Assembly (NCBI GenBank): GCA_036583965.1
Contig: JAZBQD010000014.1
Span: forward strand, 46,216,990 to 46,280,989
Origin: Prunella strophiata
Taxonomy: Eukaryota; Chordata; Aves; Passeriformes; Prunellidae
Reading direction: 5' to 3'
Length of the DNA: 64,000 bases
Made by a program: the position numbers and the translations under genes. Under the pieces are notes generated by a model. It had not been told where the DNA came from. It searched no databases and saw only the letters and a program-made list of their open reading frames with translations. Shown one piece after another: positions 18,055 through 31,300 of this stretch (position 1 is its first letter; the number at the start of each line of letters is the position of its first letter).

Positions 18055-19549
18055 GAATAAGATGCATAAAGTCTTCTATTAGGCAACCAGTAACTGTAAA
18101 TTAAATAGCAGTTTGTGGTAGGCAAATCTAATAGAATAAAAAGAAAAGTCTTGAATCTTTGACCACATCCTAAAGTTAATATTTGATTTTGTGTATTAAA
18201 CTTTTCATACCCATGACCATACCATCACATAAAGTTGAAGGCACTGAACACTCTACAATTACAGATTACCTTTTATGCAATTTAAAACCACTTTTGAGTG
18301 CTGAACCTTCAGAGATCTTCATAGGCCTAAGATCATCAAGTAGCCAGATAGGCCACTGTCCAGCTGAAAAGTGTGACTGGCAAAACCAGCTCACAATAGG
18401 AGTTTTACACACCACTCAAAGCACTATACCCATGCTATTTCAAAATTAATTAATGCTTGTTCTATTTTATTCAGAATTACCTAGAAAATAAATAAATAAC
18501 CTACTCTTCACCTTGAAGATAAACTATTCCTTTAAAAACAAAAAAAAGGTCAAAGCCCACTGCTTCCTAGAATTCTGTCACTGAACAAATGACTGATCAA
18601 CTTTTTCTTTTCAACACAGATTTTACAGTAACAAAAATCCAATACTACTTACCTAGAACAGATGAATCCTTCTAAGTAATTACCACCCACATTAATATTG
18701 CCCACAGAATAGCCAAGTCATAACCCTGAACTCAACCACAGATGTATCAGCAGTTGCTGAATACTGTCACACAGAGAACAGGTCAGGCATGTACAAGTTA
18801 TTTTTAAATGATCCTAATTACAAGATAATTTTAATTGTGGGTAACAGCAATAGAGACCAAATGGTAGCTGTAGCTTTCAATAACAAAAAATATTTTTAAT
18901 AGAGAAGAATCATACAAAATAAGAACTCCCCTAGTTCCACATTTATTTAAAAGTCCTTATCAGAGGTTTCCAGAACACCGTAAGACAATCAGGTTTGCCA
19001 TTCTTGGTGAGACAAACCTACACCATAATTCTTCTCTCCAGGTAGTCTGTTATTAAGAAAAAAAAATTCAGCTTTCTTCCATACCATTTTTTAAAAAAGT
19101 TATTTTATTTAAAAATGGTATTTATTTGTAGAGTGTTAAACTGAACTGTCATTTAAGGTATGCTTATAAAATAAACAAAATAAAAAATTAGGCAGTTTTT
19201 CTTCAACTTCTGACAGAACAAATCACGTGAACTGGTATTTTAAGAAAACACAACCTTCTGTAATATAAAATAAACACAGCTCAGTCAAGCAACACAATAG
19301 TTATCACATAGAGTTACAAAAGTACTATCTGCATCTACAAGAAGAGATCTGTAATTACTGTTTTCCATAGGTCTACTGGTGCTTCTTGGAAAAACAGTGC
19401 GGTCATCTCTGACAATCTCAAACCTAACTACAGAATACTTCATCCATCACCAAACAAGACCTTGCATATCAAAAGTTAACTGGCACTGACAATGGGCGTT
19501 TAAGTCTTCAGGTACATGTAAGGCAAATTTAGATCTTAAGCAACAACTT

Positions 19550-19760
19550 CCTCCAAAAAAAAGAAATTAAAAAATAGTAATAATAATTAAAAAAAAAGTA
19601 AAAAAACCCAGAAACCAACCAACAAACAAAAAAGACAAAAACAAACAAAAACAAAAAAAAAAACCCAAAAAAACCCCAAAAAAAACCCCAAAAAAAAAAA
19701 AAACCACCCACCAAAAATAAAACAAACCCCAAAAAACAAAGAAAAGGAAAAAAAAACAAC
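19550..19760. repeat. A/C-rich low-complexity tract in BMT2 intron 1
   Basis: About 200 bases of A runs broken by C or CCC (for example AAAAAACCCC and ACAAACAAAAACAAA), nearly free of G and T. The complementary strand gives a Phe/Phe-Val-rich open frame (19529-19923, minus) that is a compositional artefact. Confidence 0.9.
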
Positions 19761-19814
19761 TCCACTTGCAAAAAAGAGTAATTATTTCCTCCTGGGAAAC
19801 GACAATTTTCTCAA

Positions 19815-19847
19815 TCCAATTGAGAAATTTCCAATTTCTCAATTGGA
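19815..19847. repeat. Perfect hairpin, 15-base-pair stem, 3-base loop
   Basis: The arms 19815-19829 and 19833-19847 are exact reverse complements around the loop TCC. The hairpin lies directly after the A/C-rich tract in BMT2 intron 1. Its stem is AT-rich and too short for a typical microRNA precursor. Confidence 0.9.
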
Positions 19848-20024
19848 AAAACCACAACAAAACCAAAAAACAACCCTCCAAAGACCCCCAAAAATGCCTG
19901 AACTCACCAAAATCCACCACCAAGTGTTTAAGGGTTTGAAGTCTTCTACATACTGGTAGATAACTTAGTAAAGTAGAAAACCAGATTCAATCCACTCATT
20001 TTTCAATACCTTCATTGCCTTCCT

Positions 20025-20068
20025 ATTTTCTCCTCTACCAGAACTTTGGTTCTGGTAGAAGAGAAAAT
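20025..20068 (-). repeat. Near-perfect hairpin, 20-base-pair stem, 4-base loop
   Basis: The arms 20025-20044 and 20049-20068 pair at every position except 20033/20060. That pair is a C-A mismatch on the plus strand but a G-U wobble on the minus strand, the strand transcribed with BMT2. The fold would therefore be fully paired in the BMT2 pre-mRNA. Confidence 0.9.
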
Positions 20069-23000
20069 ACCCTCAACACTTAACAGCAAAAGGCAAAACC
20101 AAAAACAACATGTTAATATTTGCACAATATTAGCACTACCTTAATAAAAATTAATAAATATTGTTCATTGCAAAAGGAAACCTATCCCCACAATTAACAA
20201 GTGTCCATGACAATGCTGGATAACTTCAGATGACCAGCTGCTAGCCATAGCAATGCCTAGCAAGATTTTTGAGGTTTTTTTTTTTGTTTGTTGATGGCAT
20301 TGCACTGCAGAATGAAAAGAACCCATCTCATCCTCAGCCTCTTAAGATCACCTCTCACTTGCTGGAAACAGTAAACTAGTTTCTATAACATGCTAAACAG
20401 TAAATGAGGAAAGCAGTCCTACACTGCTCACTAGGCTGAAACTGAAATAAAATTCCTATTAATATCTGACAAAATTTCCTCGTTAACATTGGCAACTAAG
20501 ATTTAGCTGTACTACTAACATATGGATGCTGCGGCAATGATAAGAAAAATTAGTTATATGAGGAATATCAGCAAATATTATGACATTCATAATTTTCATT
20601 GTATACAAGATAAGCTTACTGAACATCTTACTATAAGCATATTCAGCATTCCTTACAAACGACATTAGGTATTTGTGGCTTCTCTGTTTCCCAATTTTAC
20701 ATGTTTATATACAGAACATGAACTTCAACTTGGACAAAGTTCAAGCAGTCACAGTTAATATTTTCCTTCTCACGTCTGACTAGTATTTGCTTCACATTTC
20801 TTAGGAGTTACCTCAACTATTTCAGAATAAAATATTTTTTTAAAAAATCAAGTGCAAGAATCTAACTTTCTCCATCTCAGTATCAATGTTCCTCCCTCCA
20901 GCTTACAAGGCAAGGATTCACTTGACCAAATGTGGATTTCTACATCTGGCCTCTCAGGTAAACTTCCTATCCATCTGTTTACACCAAACAGACTCTGAGG
21001 GCCCAACTGACTGATATTTCAGCATCTACTGGGGATCAGCTTAGATCACTCTGGAGAATAATTTGTGTCTCTGATTTGCTATAAATCTCTGATGGCTGTC
21101 ACACAAACAGCATGTATGTGATAGTTTAAGCAATTACTGCCCCCAGGTGTTGGATCTACTCTTCTGGAAGCTTCATTCCTCTCCTCTTTCCCAAACCTGA
21201 CTTTCTGGGATGGACTATGTGCTGCTGTACCTTAACACAACCAACACAGACATGAATATGTCAACAGAAACTACTGATTTTGGTAATTTTTTGCAAATGC
21301 AGGAGCTAAACTTATGCTGATCCATAGGTACAGATTTTATTATGCTGACCCTGTAACAGGAACACCATCTTCCCCACCAGGGCAGCAAAAGAGCAGGGAA
21401 GGTGTCACAGACCTGTTTGTTCAGTGAGTGCAAGCCCATGCTGTAGCCAGTACATTTTCAAATTTACAGGCTAACTAAATGATAGCAGTAATTAAATCCC
21501 CCAAAATGTAAACCTTATGTGATGTCTAATGTTTTGTTGCAAAACTGTGGTGTGCAAACTGTAAGGGCAATCATACCTTAAAGCTCATGCCATAAACTAG
21601 AATCAGTTTTCATTTTAATTAAGTAAAATTTAGTTTCTATTGCTGGAGAATTCAACAGTTAGTATTACAAAATGTCTTCCTCTTCCAAGAAGTTAATGCA
21701 AGTGGTAAAACACAAATTAATATCTAGAAAACTTAGGTCTATTTCTACTGTAAATCAGTCACATTTAACAAAAAGGAGTAACAACTGTTAACTTATCGTG
21801 CAGAGCTCAATGACAAAGTTTTTCCTGTCCTGTGAAAAATGACACCATTTCAAAATGTTTCCTGTTTCACATTAGGAAGAACTTAAGCTCTCTCACAATT
21901 CTTCACGAAAAACATGAGACGAAGAGACCATGAGCTGAGCTCAGAACAACCCTCCAGTCTAAATGTCTAAACCACTTACCTACTTGGGTTACTTATTATT
22001 ATCAGGCAGAGTCCTGTAAATTTCCCCTGATTTTCTGAAAAAACCTTTAAAAAATTCCTTTTCTTTGATGTTTCAACAAATATTTCTTTTCAAGGAATCA
22101 AACTGCCACCTAGAAATGTTTTTGTCAGCTTCTGTGATGTGGTAACTAGCAACAGGACAAACAACATTTCTGTGTGATTCTCTAAGCCTCAGCAGCCTTA
22201 GCAGGCATATGTTGGGAGAAATGAACTATTTTAGTGAACACACAGGAAAACATTTCATAAAATACCTTTATAGATACCTTAGCAATTTTTTCCACTTGTA
22301 TTTATTACAGAATTTTAAGGGAAAAGTAGTCTTGTAAATCATCTTTCAGACTACACACAAAGCCATCTATAACTGAGTGTCATGATACAGAGAAAATGTT
22401 TACTTGATAAATACAGCTCTGCATGACTACAAAGGTAGTAAAGAACTGAGAAAAAACCAGGATGCCTCTGTATCAGGGGAAGGGATTTTTATTCCAGTAA
22501 ATTGAACCTATTTAGTTACTGTAAGCAATTGGAAACAAACATACATCTCAAAGCAAACTGTTCAGCAGATCTTGCGCAGCTCCTTAAGGAACTACTGAAT
22601 CTGCTTTTACAGGTCTGGCTGTCAGGCTCGACACACATCAGCCTACATGCAGCATATGAAACGTTCATGCATATATGCAACCCATACAACACGCTCCAGC
22701 CCATGGCTGCAAGTGCCCAAAAAATGCAGAGAGGAAAGCTCTGTAAAACCTGGAGTCACCTGTAGTACCAAGCAACAGAACCAACAGGAAGCAACTAAAT
22801 CAAACACTGGTTTTTTCCCATCTCCATGTAGTAACAGAAGTTCAAACACGATGGAAAATCTTAATTTCTATACTTTCTAAATGCTTGTGTCAAGCATCCA
22901 GAACCACTGTGAAATTTCTGAATAAGTGAGTAACTCACTACTTGAGAGCAGTTTGAGCTTTTGAATTTTACTGTGGTGCGTAAAATAAGATTAAAGGACT

Positions 23001-23454
23001 CTGTTTAAACAGGAAGCAGGAATAAAACTAAAAAAATCTCATGAGCTTTATACTAATGGCAGAGACTCCTAAGTGAACATGTTACATCTCAGAGTTATTC
23101 TCACTAAACATTCTTCTTTATTATGAGAAAATTTATAGGCTAACCTCAGGAATTATGTTTATTTTTAGGAACTACTATGTAAGTACTCTTTCTCCATCAC
23201 TACCTAAAAGAAGCCTGAAACAACTTCTTAATGGTTAGCTGATTTAGCTGACACATTCACTCAGTGTGGACAAGAACCAATCACTTTAAAACCTACATTT
23301 ATTTGCTAAACTTCATTAAATAATTTCAAAATATCACATAGAATACTACTGCAGGACCCACAGTAGAAAAAAAAAAGCAGCCTATAATTTCAAAATACCA
23401 AATCTGCCATGGCATTTATGAAGACACGCTTCCCTTTATTTTCTTATTGACAAC

Positions 23455-23520
23455 AGAGAGGGGAAGAGAAGGGAAGGGGAAGAAAAGGAAATAAAGAAGA
23501 ATAAAAAGGAGAAAAAAAAT
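23455..23520. repeat. Purine-rich (G/A) tract in BMT2 intron 1
   Basis: About 65 bases of GGGAAG/GAAAAGGA-type purine-only sequence on the plus strand, with only a few pyrimidines. It is simple sequence with no gene. Confidence 0.8.
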
Positions 23521-26132
23521 TGAAATATTCCCACTATAAGTCATACTGGTAATATCCAAACAATAGAAAAGATAAGTACCTAGTCACACAGCAAAACACT
23601 AAAATTGTTGAAGAAAACAAAAAAATGCACTTCAGCACAAACTTAAAAGCGTTTCAGCTATATCATTTAAAAGATGGTAAATGCTTGTCATGAGTGGCAT
23701 GGGGCTATGATACGACACGAGGCACAGTACAGAACTACATATAAGATCCATGCACCATACTTACAAGTATAAGCTGATTTAGTAAGTGCAGAAATTAAAA
23801 AAATAGGCCAAGATTCAGCTTTGATTAATCTCCAGTTTTTCACCAGGAAAAAAAAAGTCAAAATCAAACCCTTTACATGACATGATGACTGAACTTTATT
23901 CTAGTAATTCCCTAGTAACTGCAAAAAATTTGCTGCAACGCTTCCCTAGTTAAGAAATATTGCTCTTGCACTTCTGACAAGTACGCAACTTCTTCAAAAC
24001 CATGTTGGCTTGCAATTTTGGAGCATATTGTCACTTTTTTACTGGCTCATCTTCAAAAAAGAAGGGAACCATTGCAGAAAATGAAACAAAATTATAACAA
24101 TGGTGCAGTTATAAGCAACTCAGATAATATACTGGTTTGCCTGTTACAACTGTCCATTAAAACACAAACCTTGATAACATCAGCAAGTCAAATGAATTAG
24201 CAAAGAAATCAGCTTATTAAAATGAAATCCAAATAAAATCTATCAACACACATCTCAGTTTATCAAGGATGCATCTATTTCCTTTCAACACTTCTAACAG
24301 AAGACAGTAACTTAGGATCATATTACAATACAAAGGCCTTTCTTAGACTATCTACTCTGTACAAAATAATCATATAGCTTTCAGGATAATGAACATGATT
24401 TTTCATCTACCAACAAAATTGATATGGGATTCTACTTTGGCTTCTACAAACCAAGCCCTGAAGTCCATGCAACAGCAATTCTAGTAGTGTTTGCTTATTT
24501 AGACAAAATGGAAACTAGCTTCATAGAACTCTAGTAACACATGAGAGGAGACAGAGTAGAAAAAGTAAAGAGAAAAAAAGACAATAAAATATTGTAGAGT
24601 AATACAGAATAATGTTTCTCTTTCGTATGGAGGTGAGAACACTGAATGGTGGAGTCAAGAGGCTTCCCTGTGTAAAAAGCTGTAAACACATAAGCAAGGA
24701 TGAAGGGATTTTGCTCTTTGCTTTTCTATACTCAAGCCGTAATTCAAATTGTACAGCAAAATTACAGATGACATATTGATTTTTTTATTTGTATTTAACA
24801 AACTGTCAACTTTAATTTTGTCAGGATAACATACTTGCCAGTCAGCATCACCAAGTATTAGGAAAAAAAAAATCCAAGAAAAGACCTTTCAGAGATCAAG
24901 CATGTCCTGATCCTACAATTTCGGACTGACATTAAAGGCACTTAAGAAGGAGATTCTCAAGTCTGCCTTTAGAAGCAAAGGCAGATGTAGGCAGAAAAGA
25001 CTCCAAAACTAAAATTCTTAAGCTGAAAGAATCTAACATAGGAAGTACTACTGGCTATTAAGCACTAGTAACTTGTAAGGACCACCTACTATTGGATGAA
25101 TAGGTAATGGGTAGAGTTTTTCTTGTTGCATAGATGTAATGAATTGTCTGGTTTTAACTCTTTCAATGAAATGACGTATCATGTTGCTACTTTGGAGTGA
25201 CTAGAAAAATCACTGTAAAGTTTTCACTAACGCGTGATTTACAAATCATAGGAAGTAAATGAAAATGCTGTTTGCTCTTTCACTTAACCAGCTACACACA
25301 ACTTACCCTTGAGCACAAACTTGCTTTTTGCTAAGAAATGGGCTTACAAAAACTTCCTCCTTATTTAGGCTCTCATCTAAAAAAAAAAAAAATCAGTTGC
25401 TACAGAGATTGCTCACTTAAAAAAAAAAAAAGTTAACAAAGCCAATCCTTGTCCGTCCTAATCTACAGGGGCTCTGAAATAACACAGAAACATGTACTGC
25501 TAAAAGCTGGACTCCTTTGCCAGGATTGGAATGTTTAAATATACTATATTAATTCTCCCAACATTTGAGTGAAGGGAGATCCTCCCTTAAGTTCTGCCTC
25601 ACCAAGGCCAAAATAAACAGCGACTTTTGATCAGTATCTAGATAGGTCGGTATTTGTGCCCAAATCCCATGAACTGGCTCCAGGGGAGATTTTGGGAGTC
25701 CAGAAGGCAGTATGACCTTGTCTCTTTAACAGAAGTGTCATATGCAAACACAGAGGAGAGGCAAGAACTTGTGCCTACAAGAGGAAGAGCTCCCATTTCA
25801 TGAGTGTGTTCCTCTGGAGGTGAGCTGCGGGCTCACTAAAAGAATGGATGGATGAATTTTCTGTGACCTGTGCTAGCATTTCAGGGAGGTTTTAAAGCAT
25901 TCCAATACCACCCATAAAAACCTTGCATAAGGGCATTACTACTGACGACAAAGTAGATTTTTCAAAGACTACGTGTAATTACAACAGCTTGACCCTAACC
26001 CCTTCAGTCAGTGCTCCTGCCTGAACTACTGCGCTACGGCTGAAAGACAGGAGGCACAAATAATTCACAAAGACCTGAGCCTTTCCAGATCACCATTCAA
26101 TCTCTTTTGGCATTCATCATCTACTGCTCTCA

Positions 26133-27760
<1,628 letters not shown>

Positions 27761-28381
27761 TGTCGGAGGTCTCTCAGGAGCTCAAGATGACCCCAATCAG
27801 TTAGAAAGTCTCTGTGTTCTGGCCCGAGAACTGAAGGAGTCAGGAGTCTTCTTGTGCAATTTTCAAGGTTGTTTATTATTTCTTATCTAACAGATTTTCT
27901 CCCTGACCAGCAGAGATCTGTTCAGCAGGTCAGTCCCAGGCACACTGCCCACCTCTGGGGTGGTGTTGTCTTTTTATACTAAAAACTACGTGTACATTAT
28001 TTACAGTTATTTTCCAATACCTATCACCCATGTTACAGAGTCTAACTCTACTCTAAGCCAATCCAAAAGTGCCACCATCACCCAGAAGATGGAGGCTGTG
28101 AAGAAGGAGAAAGAAGGACAGAACATGCCCAAATTCCTCCATCTTGACCCCCAAACCCTTATTCTAAAAACCCTAAAATTCTACTTTTTCACCCTGTGAT
28201 AAACTTATTATTATTCTACTTAATTTTTGTGGCTTGTAACTCTTCATATAAGGTTGGTAATTTTTTCCATGGCTCAAGATCAAAGGCACAGGGGTCTTGG
28301 GCTCCGTGCCAAGGTCTCTGAGCTCCCTGCCAGGAGCTCGAGCCATCCAGGACAGCCAGAGGGATGTCCTGAGTTCTGACA
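27761..28381 (-). mobile_element. Solo LTR of an endogenous retrovirus (ERVL-like, songbird type)
   Basis: Read on the minus strand, the element begins TGTCAGAACTCAGGAC at 28381 and ends CTCCGACA at 27761, a TGTC...GACA inverted terminus of about 621 bases. It has a TATA box (TATAAAAA, 27978-27971) and, about 100 bases downstream, an AATAAA polyadenylation signal (27877-27872). This gives a U3-R-U5 order that fixes the orientation. No gag, pol or env sequence flanks it, so it is a solo LTR left by recombination. The 5-base flanks (TCAAG and GACAT on the minus strand) do not match, so no target-site duplication is visible. The overall sequence resembles songbird ERVL LTRs, but the family name would need a library search. 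Confidence 0.85.
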
Positions 28382-31300
28382 CTTGAAGTGCCCATGTAGT
28401 GCTCAAAGGTTCAACTTTTTCTGTGCTGATATTTTTTAGAGAGTGTTTAAACAAGTTCATTGTATTTTGGATCTTTCATCACTATGTGTTATGTACTTTA
28501 TTGTAAGAGTATTTCAATTTTGTTTTGTTGTGTGGGGTTTTTTCCTCAAAATACAGGAGAATAATGGAAGGAGAATTAAATTTTTTGCTACTAACACAAC
28601 AATAAGAAAGAAAAAAATCAATGTAGTGACTGAGTTTTTCCTTTAGTTATGTCTTCCTTCCTAAGTTCTGAAACTGAAATGAGTGATCATGTGTTAATGA
28701 AAAAAATATACCATTGTATATTAATTTGACTTTGAAAACATCCAAAAGTAATTTTCTAGTGTGGATTATTGTATTCCATACCAAACTAGCTCAGGAAGTT
28801 AAATCTGAATCAGAAATAAAACTTTATGCTGAGGTTAATTATATCTTTCTGAAATATTTTTATTTCTAGTTTTATATGCAAGTCCACCTAAGAAGGATTA
28901 AGATTGGTGTAAAGAGAGATTACAGTGATAATTGCTGGGACAGGGAGCCTACATTGTGGGTAATGTTCTTTACATTTTTTCTTTCTGTAGGGTTTGGGGA
29001 AGCACAGGCTGAGGAGAAAAAGCATGAGCCAGTGTTCTGTGTGTGGCATCATACTAAGAGAGCACTGAGGGAGGCAGCTCGGAGGAGTAGGAGTATCAGA
29101 GTGACAGAAGAGAGATGGAGGCATTTGGAGGATGCCTGAAAAATACTGCTGTGGCAACAACACTCCCAGTCATGAGCCTCCAGACTTGGAAGTGTAGACT
29201 ACACAGTCAAAATATGAGTGTGTCTGTGATGTGGAAAATCAGAAATCTAATTTTAGAATTGGGAAACTGGGGATGCAATTATACTTATGTGAAATATACT
29301 CTCTCAGAATAATAAGTTATTATTTGAATTATCACATGTTGTTTTTCGGTTCTCAGGGTTTCTTTCTAAAACTAGTAAAGTGGGTTTAAATGCAAAGTAG
29401 TTTTAATTTATCACAATGAATTAACACAGAAGTTTGGTTTCAATAAGCAAGTAGGGATCATTTATCACATGTCAAGTCTTTCCAGCCATGACAATTAAAG
29501 AATATGTGATGAAGAGGCATTATAGTCACAGGACACACATATATTTTCCCTGGAATATGTGGTGGGAGTTGAGTCCCAGTGACAGACTTCAAATGCAAAA
29601 GGATTGAAGGAGGTGCTTCCCCAGAGTGCTGCGTGGAGACATTGGTGGGCAATGGGGTGGACAATTAAAGCAGGACTGGTTCTCTAAGGCCTGATGGAAC
29701 TGATGTCCCAGTGCTCTCTCAGGGTGGAGAAAAAAACATGTGTGATCTATAAATTTCTTGAACACATTACAGGAAGACTCAAGGAATGAATTAAGATGAA
29801 CATAAATGTATTTGTCCCTGAGGCCTAAGTATAGAATGAGCAATAAGGATGCATGCACTTACTCCAAGGGGATAAAAGCAATAAACTACTCGTGTCCTGA
29901 TGGGGTGATGGAGTTTTGAATAGTTTTGAGCAGCTGGACTTACTACCTTGAATGTAGAAAATGGATTAATGATCCTCTATGTATTAATTACTTTCTAAAT
30001 AAATAAATTAATTTTAAAAGCCAATTTAGGGGAAAGCTAGTTTCTTTTGACATTTCTGAAATATTTTAATGGCCATCACTTTCTCATGAATAGCATTGGA
30101 ATAAAAAGTCTTGGTTCACAGACTGGGAGGACAAATAATGACAGCACTTTCCAGTACTTGTGTGGCTGGAACATTCACAGAGGATGTGGGAAAACCAGTT
30201 CACATCTCTACTCTGCCCGCAGGGATCTGAACCCACATCTTCACTGTGAGATTATATGAAGTGGAAGTGCTCTTCCTTCCTGAGGGAAGGGTGACAGCAG
30301 CCTATATTTTCAGTCTTTCTCCCAGTGAAATTGTGGAGGAAAAGTAACATAAAAACTTTGTGAGCTGCAAATGAGCAATGCTTGGCTTCCATCTTTTTTC
30401 AGTGGCAGTTTTGACAATCAAGTCTTCTCAGCCTCTTCATGTCTTCTATGTTAAAGATGCTAATTATTTGCAAAAGAACCGAAAAAAGGACATCAAAGAG
30501 AAGAATCTGTCCAGTGTGATGACATCATCATAAGAGTGTCTAATGCAATGTAATCTGCAAAAATATTACCAAAAGCATGTAATTGTTTTAATGGAACACT
30601 GAAACACGGTGGTGATTTAAAAGGAATAAAATGTCCTTTGTTAGATGTGGAAATGGTTTTGCTATATGTATCTGAATGGCAGACAAACAGGCAGCAGTAG
30701 AATGTTTGGGTTGAAATTAAGATTTTCTTCTTCATTAACTATGGAGTCTTATAAGCCATGAAAAGAACATAATTTGGTTTAAAAAGTGAGAGTCATATCC
30801 CTGAATTCGCACTGATGTGGTTATTTAGAGTTAGCCCATTATTGCATTCTCCAGACTACACACTGCAGTAATTAAGTAATTAAAGTTACATAGTAATTAA
30901 AACTGCTACCCCATAACAATAATTTTATAACTACAGATCTTGGATTCCATTTTTGGAGACTGACACCTTTAAAAGTAAGTACACACCAGTAGTCGCTTTA
31001 CTTAGTACCCTGTGTATTTTACTGGAAAAAAATAGGTGTGATATTGACTTTGGTTTGCATCTGAAGTCCCAATATGTACATAAATAAACATTTTGCTTTT
31101 GGAAAGCAGAGGATTTTTCTACTGCAGGACAAATTAAAGTTGCTCCTCAAGTGGGTAGAGACACCCAGCTTGTAGTAGGGTTAAAATACTTCCCAAGTAG
31201 GGACGCATTGTGGAATTTAATTAAGTATCTTTAAGATCATGAGAATTAGATACTGATAAAAGATTTTATTGATTGAAATTGTGTCTTTTACTTGCTAGCT

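Noticed and set aside
30210..30250. tRNA B-box-like sequence GGATCTGAACC
   Set aside because: No A box, acceptor stem or cloverleaf can be drawn around it.
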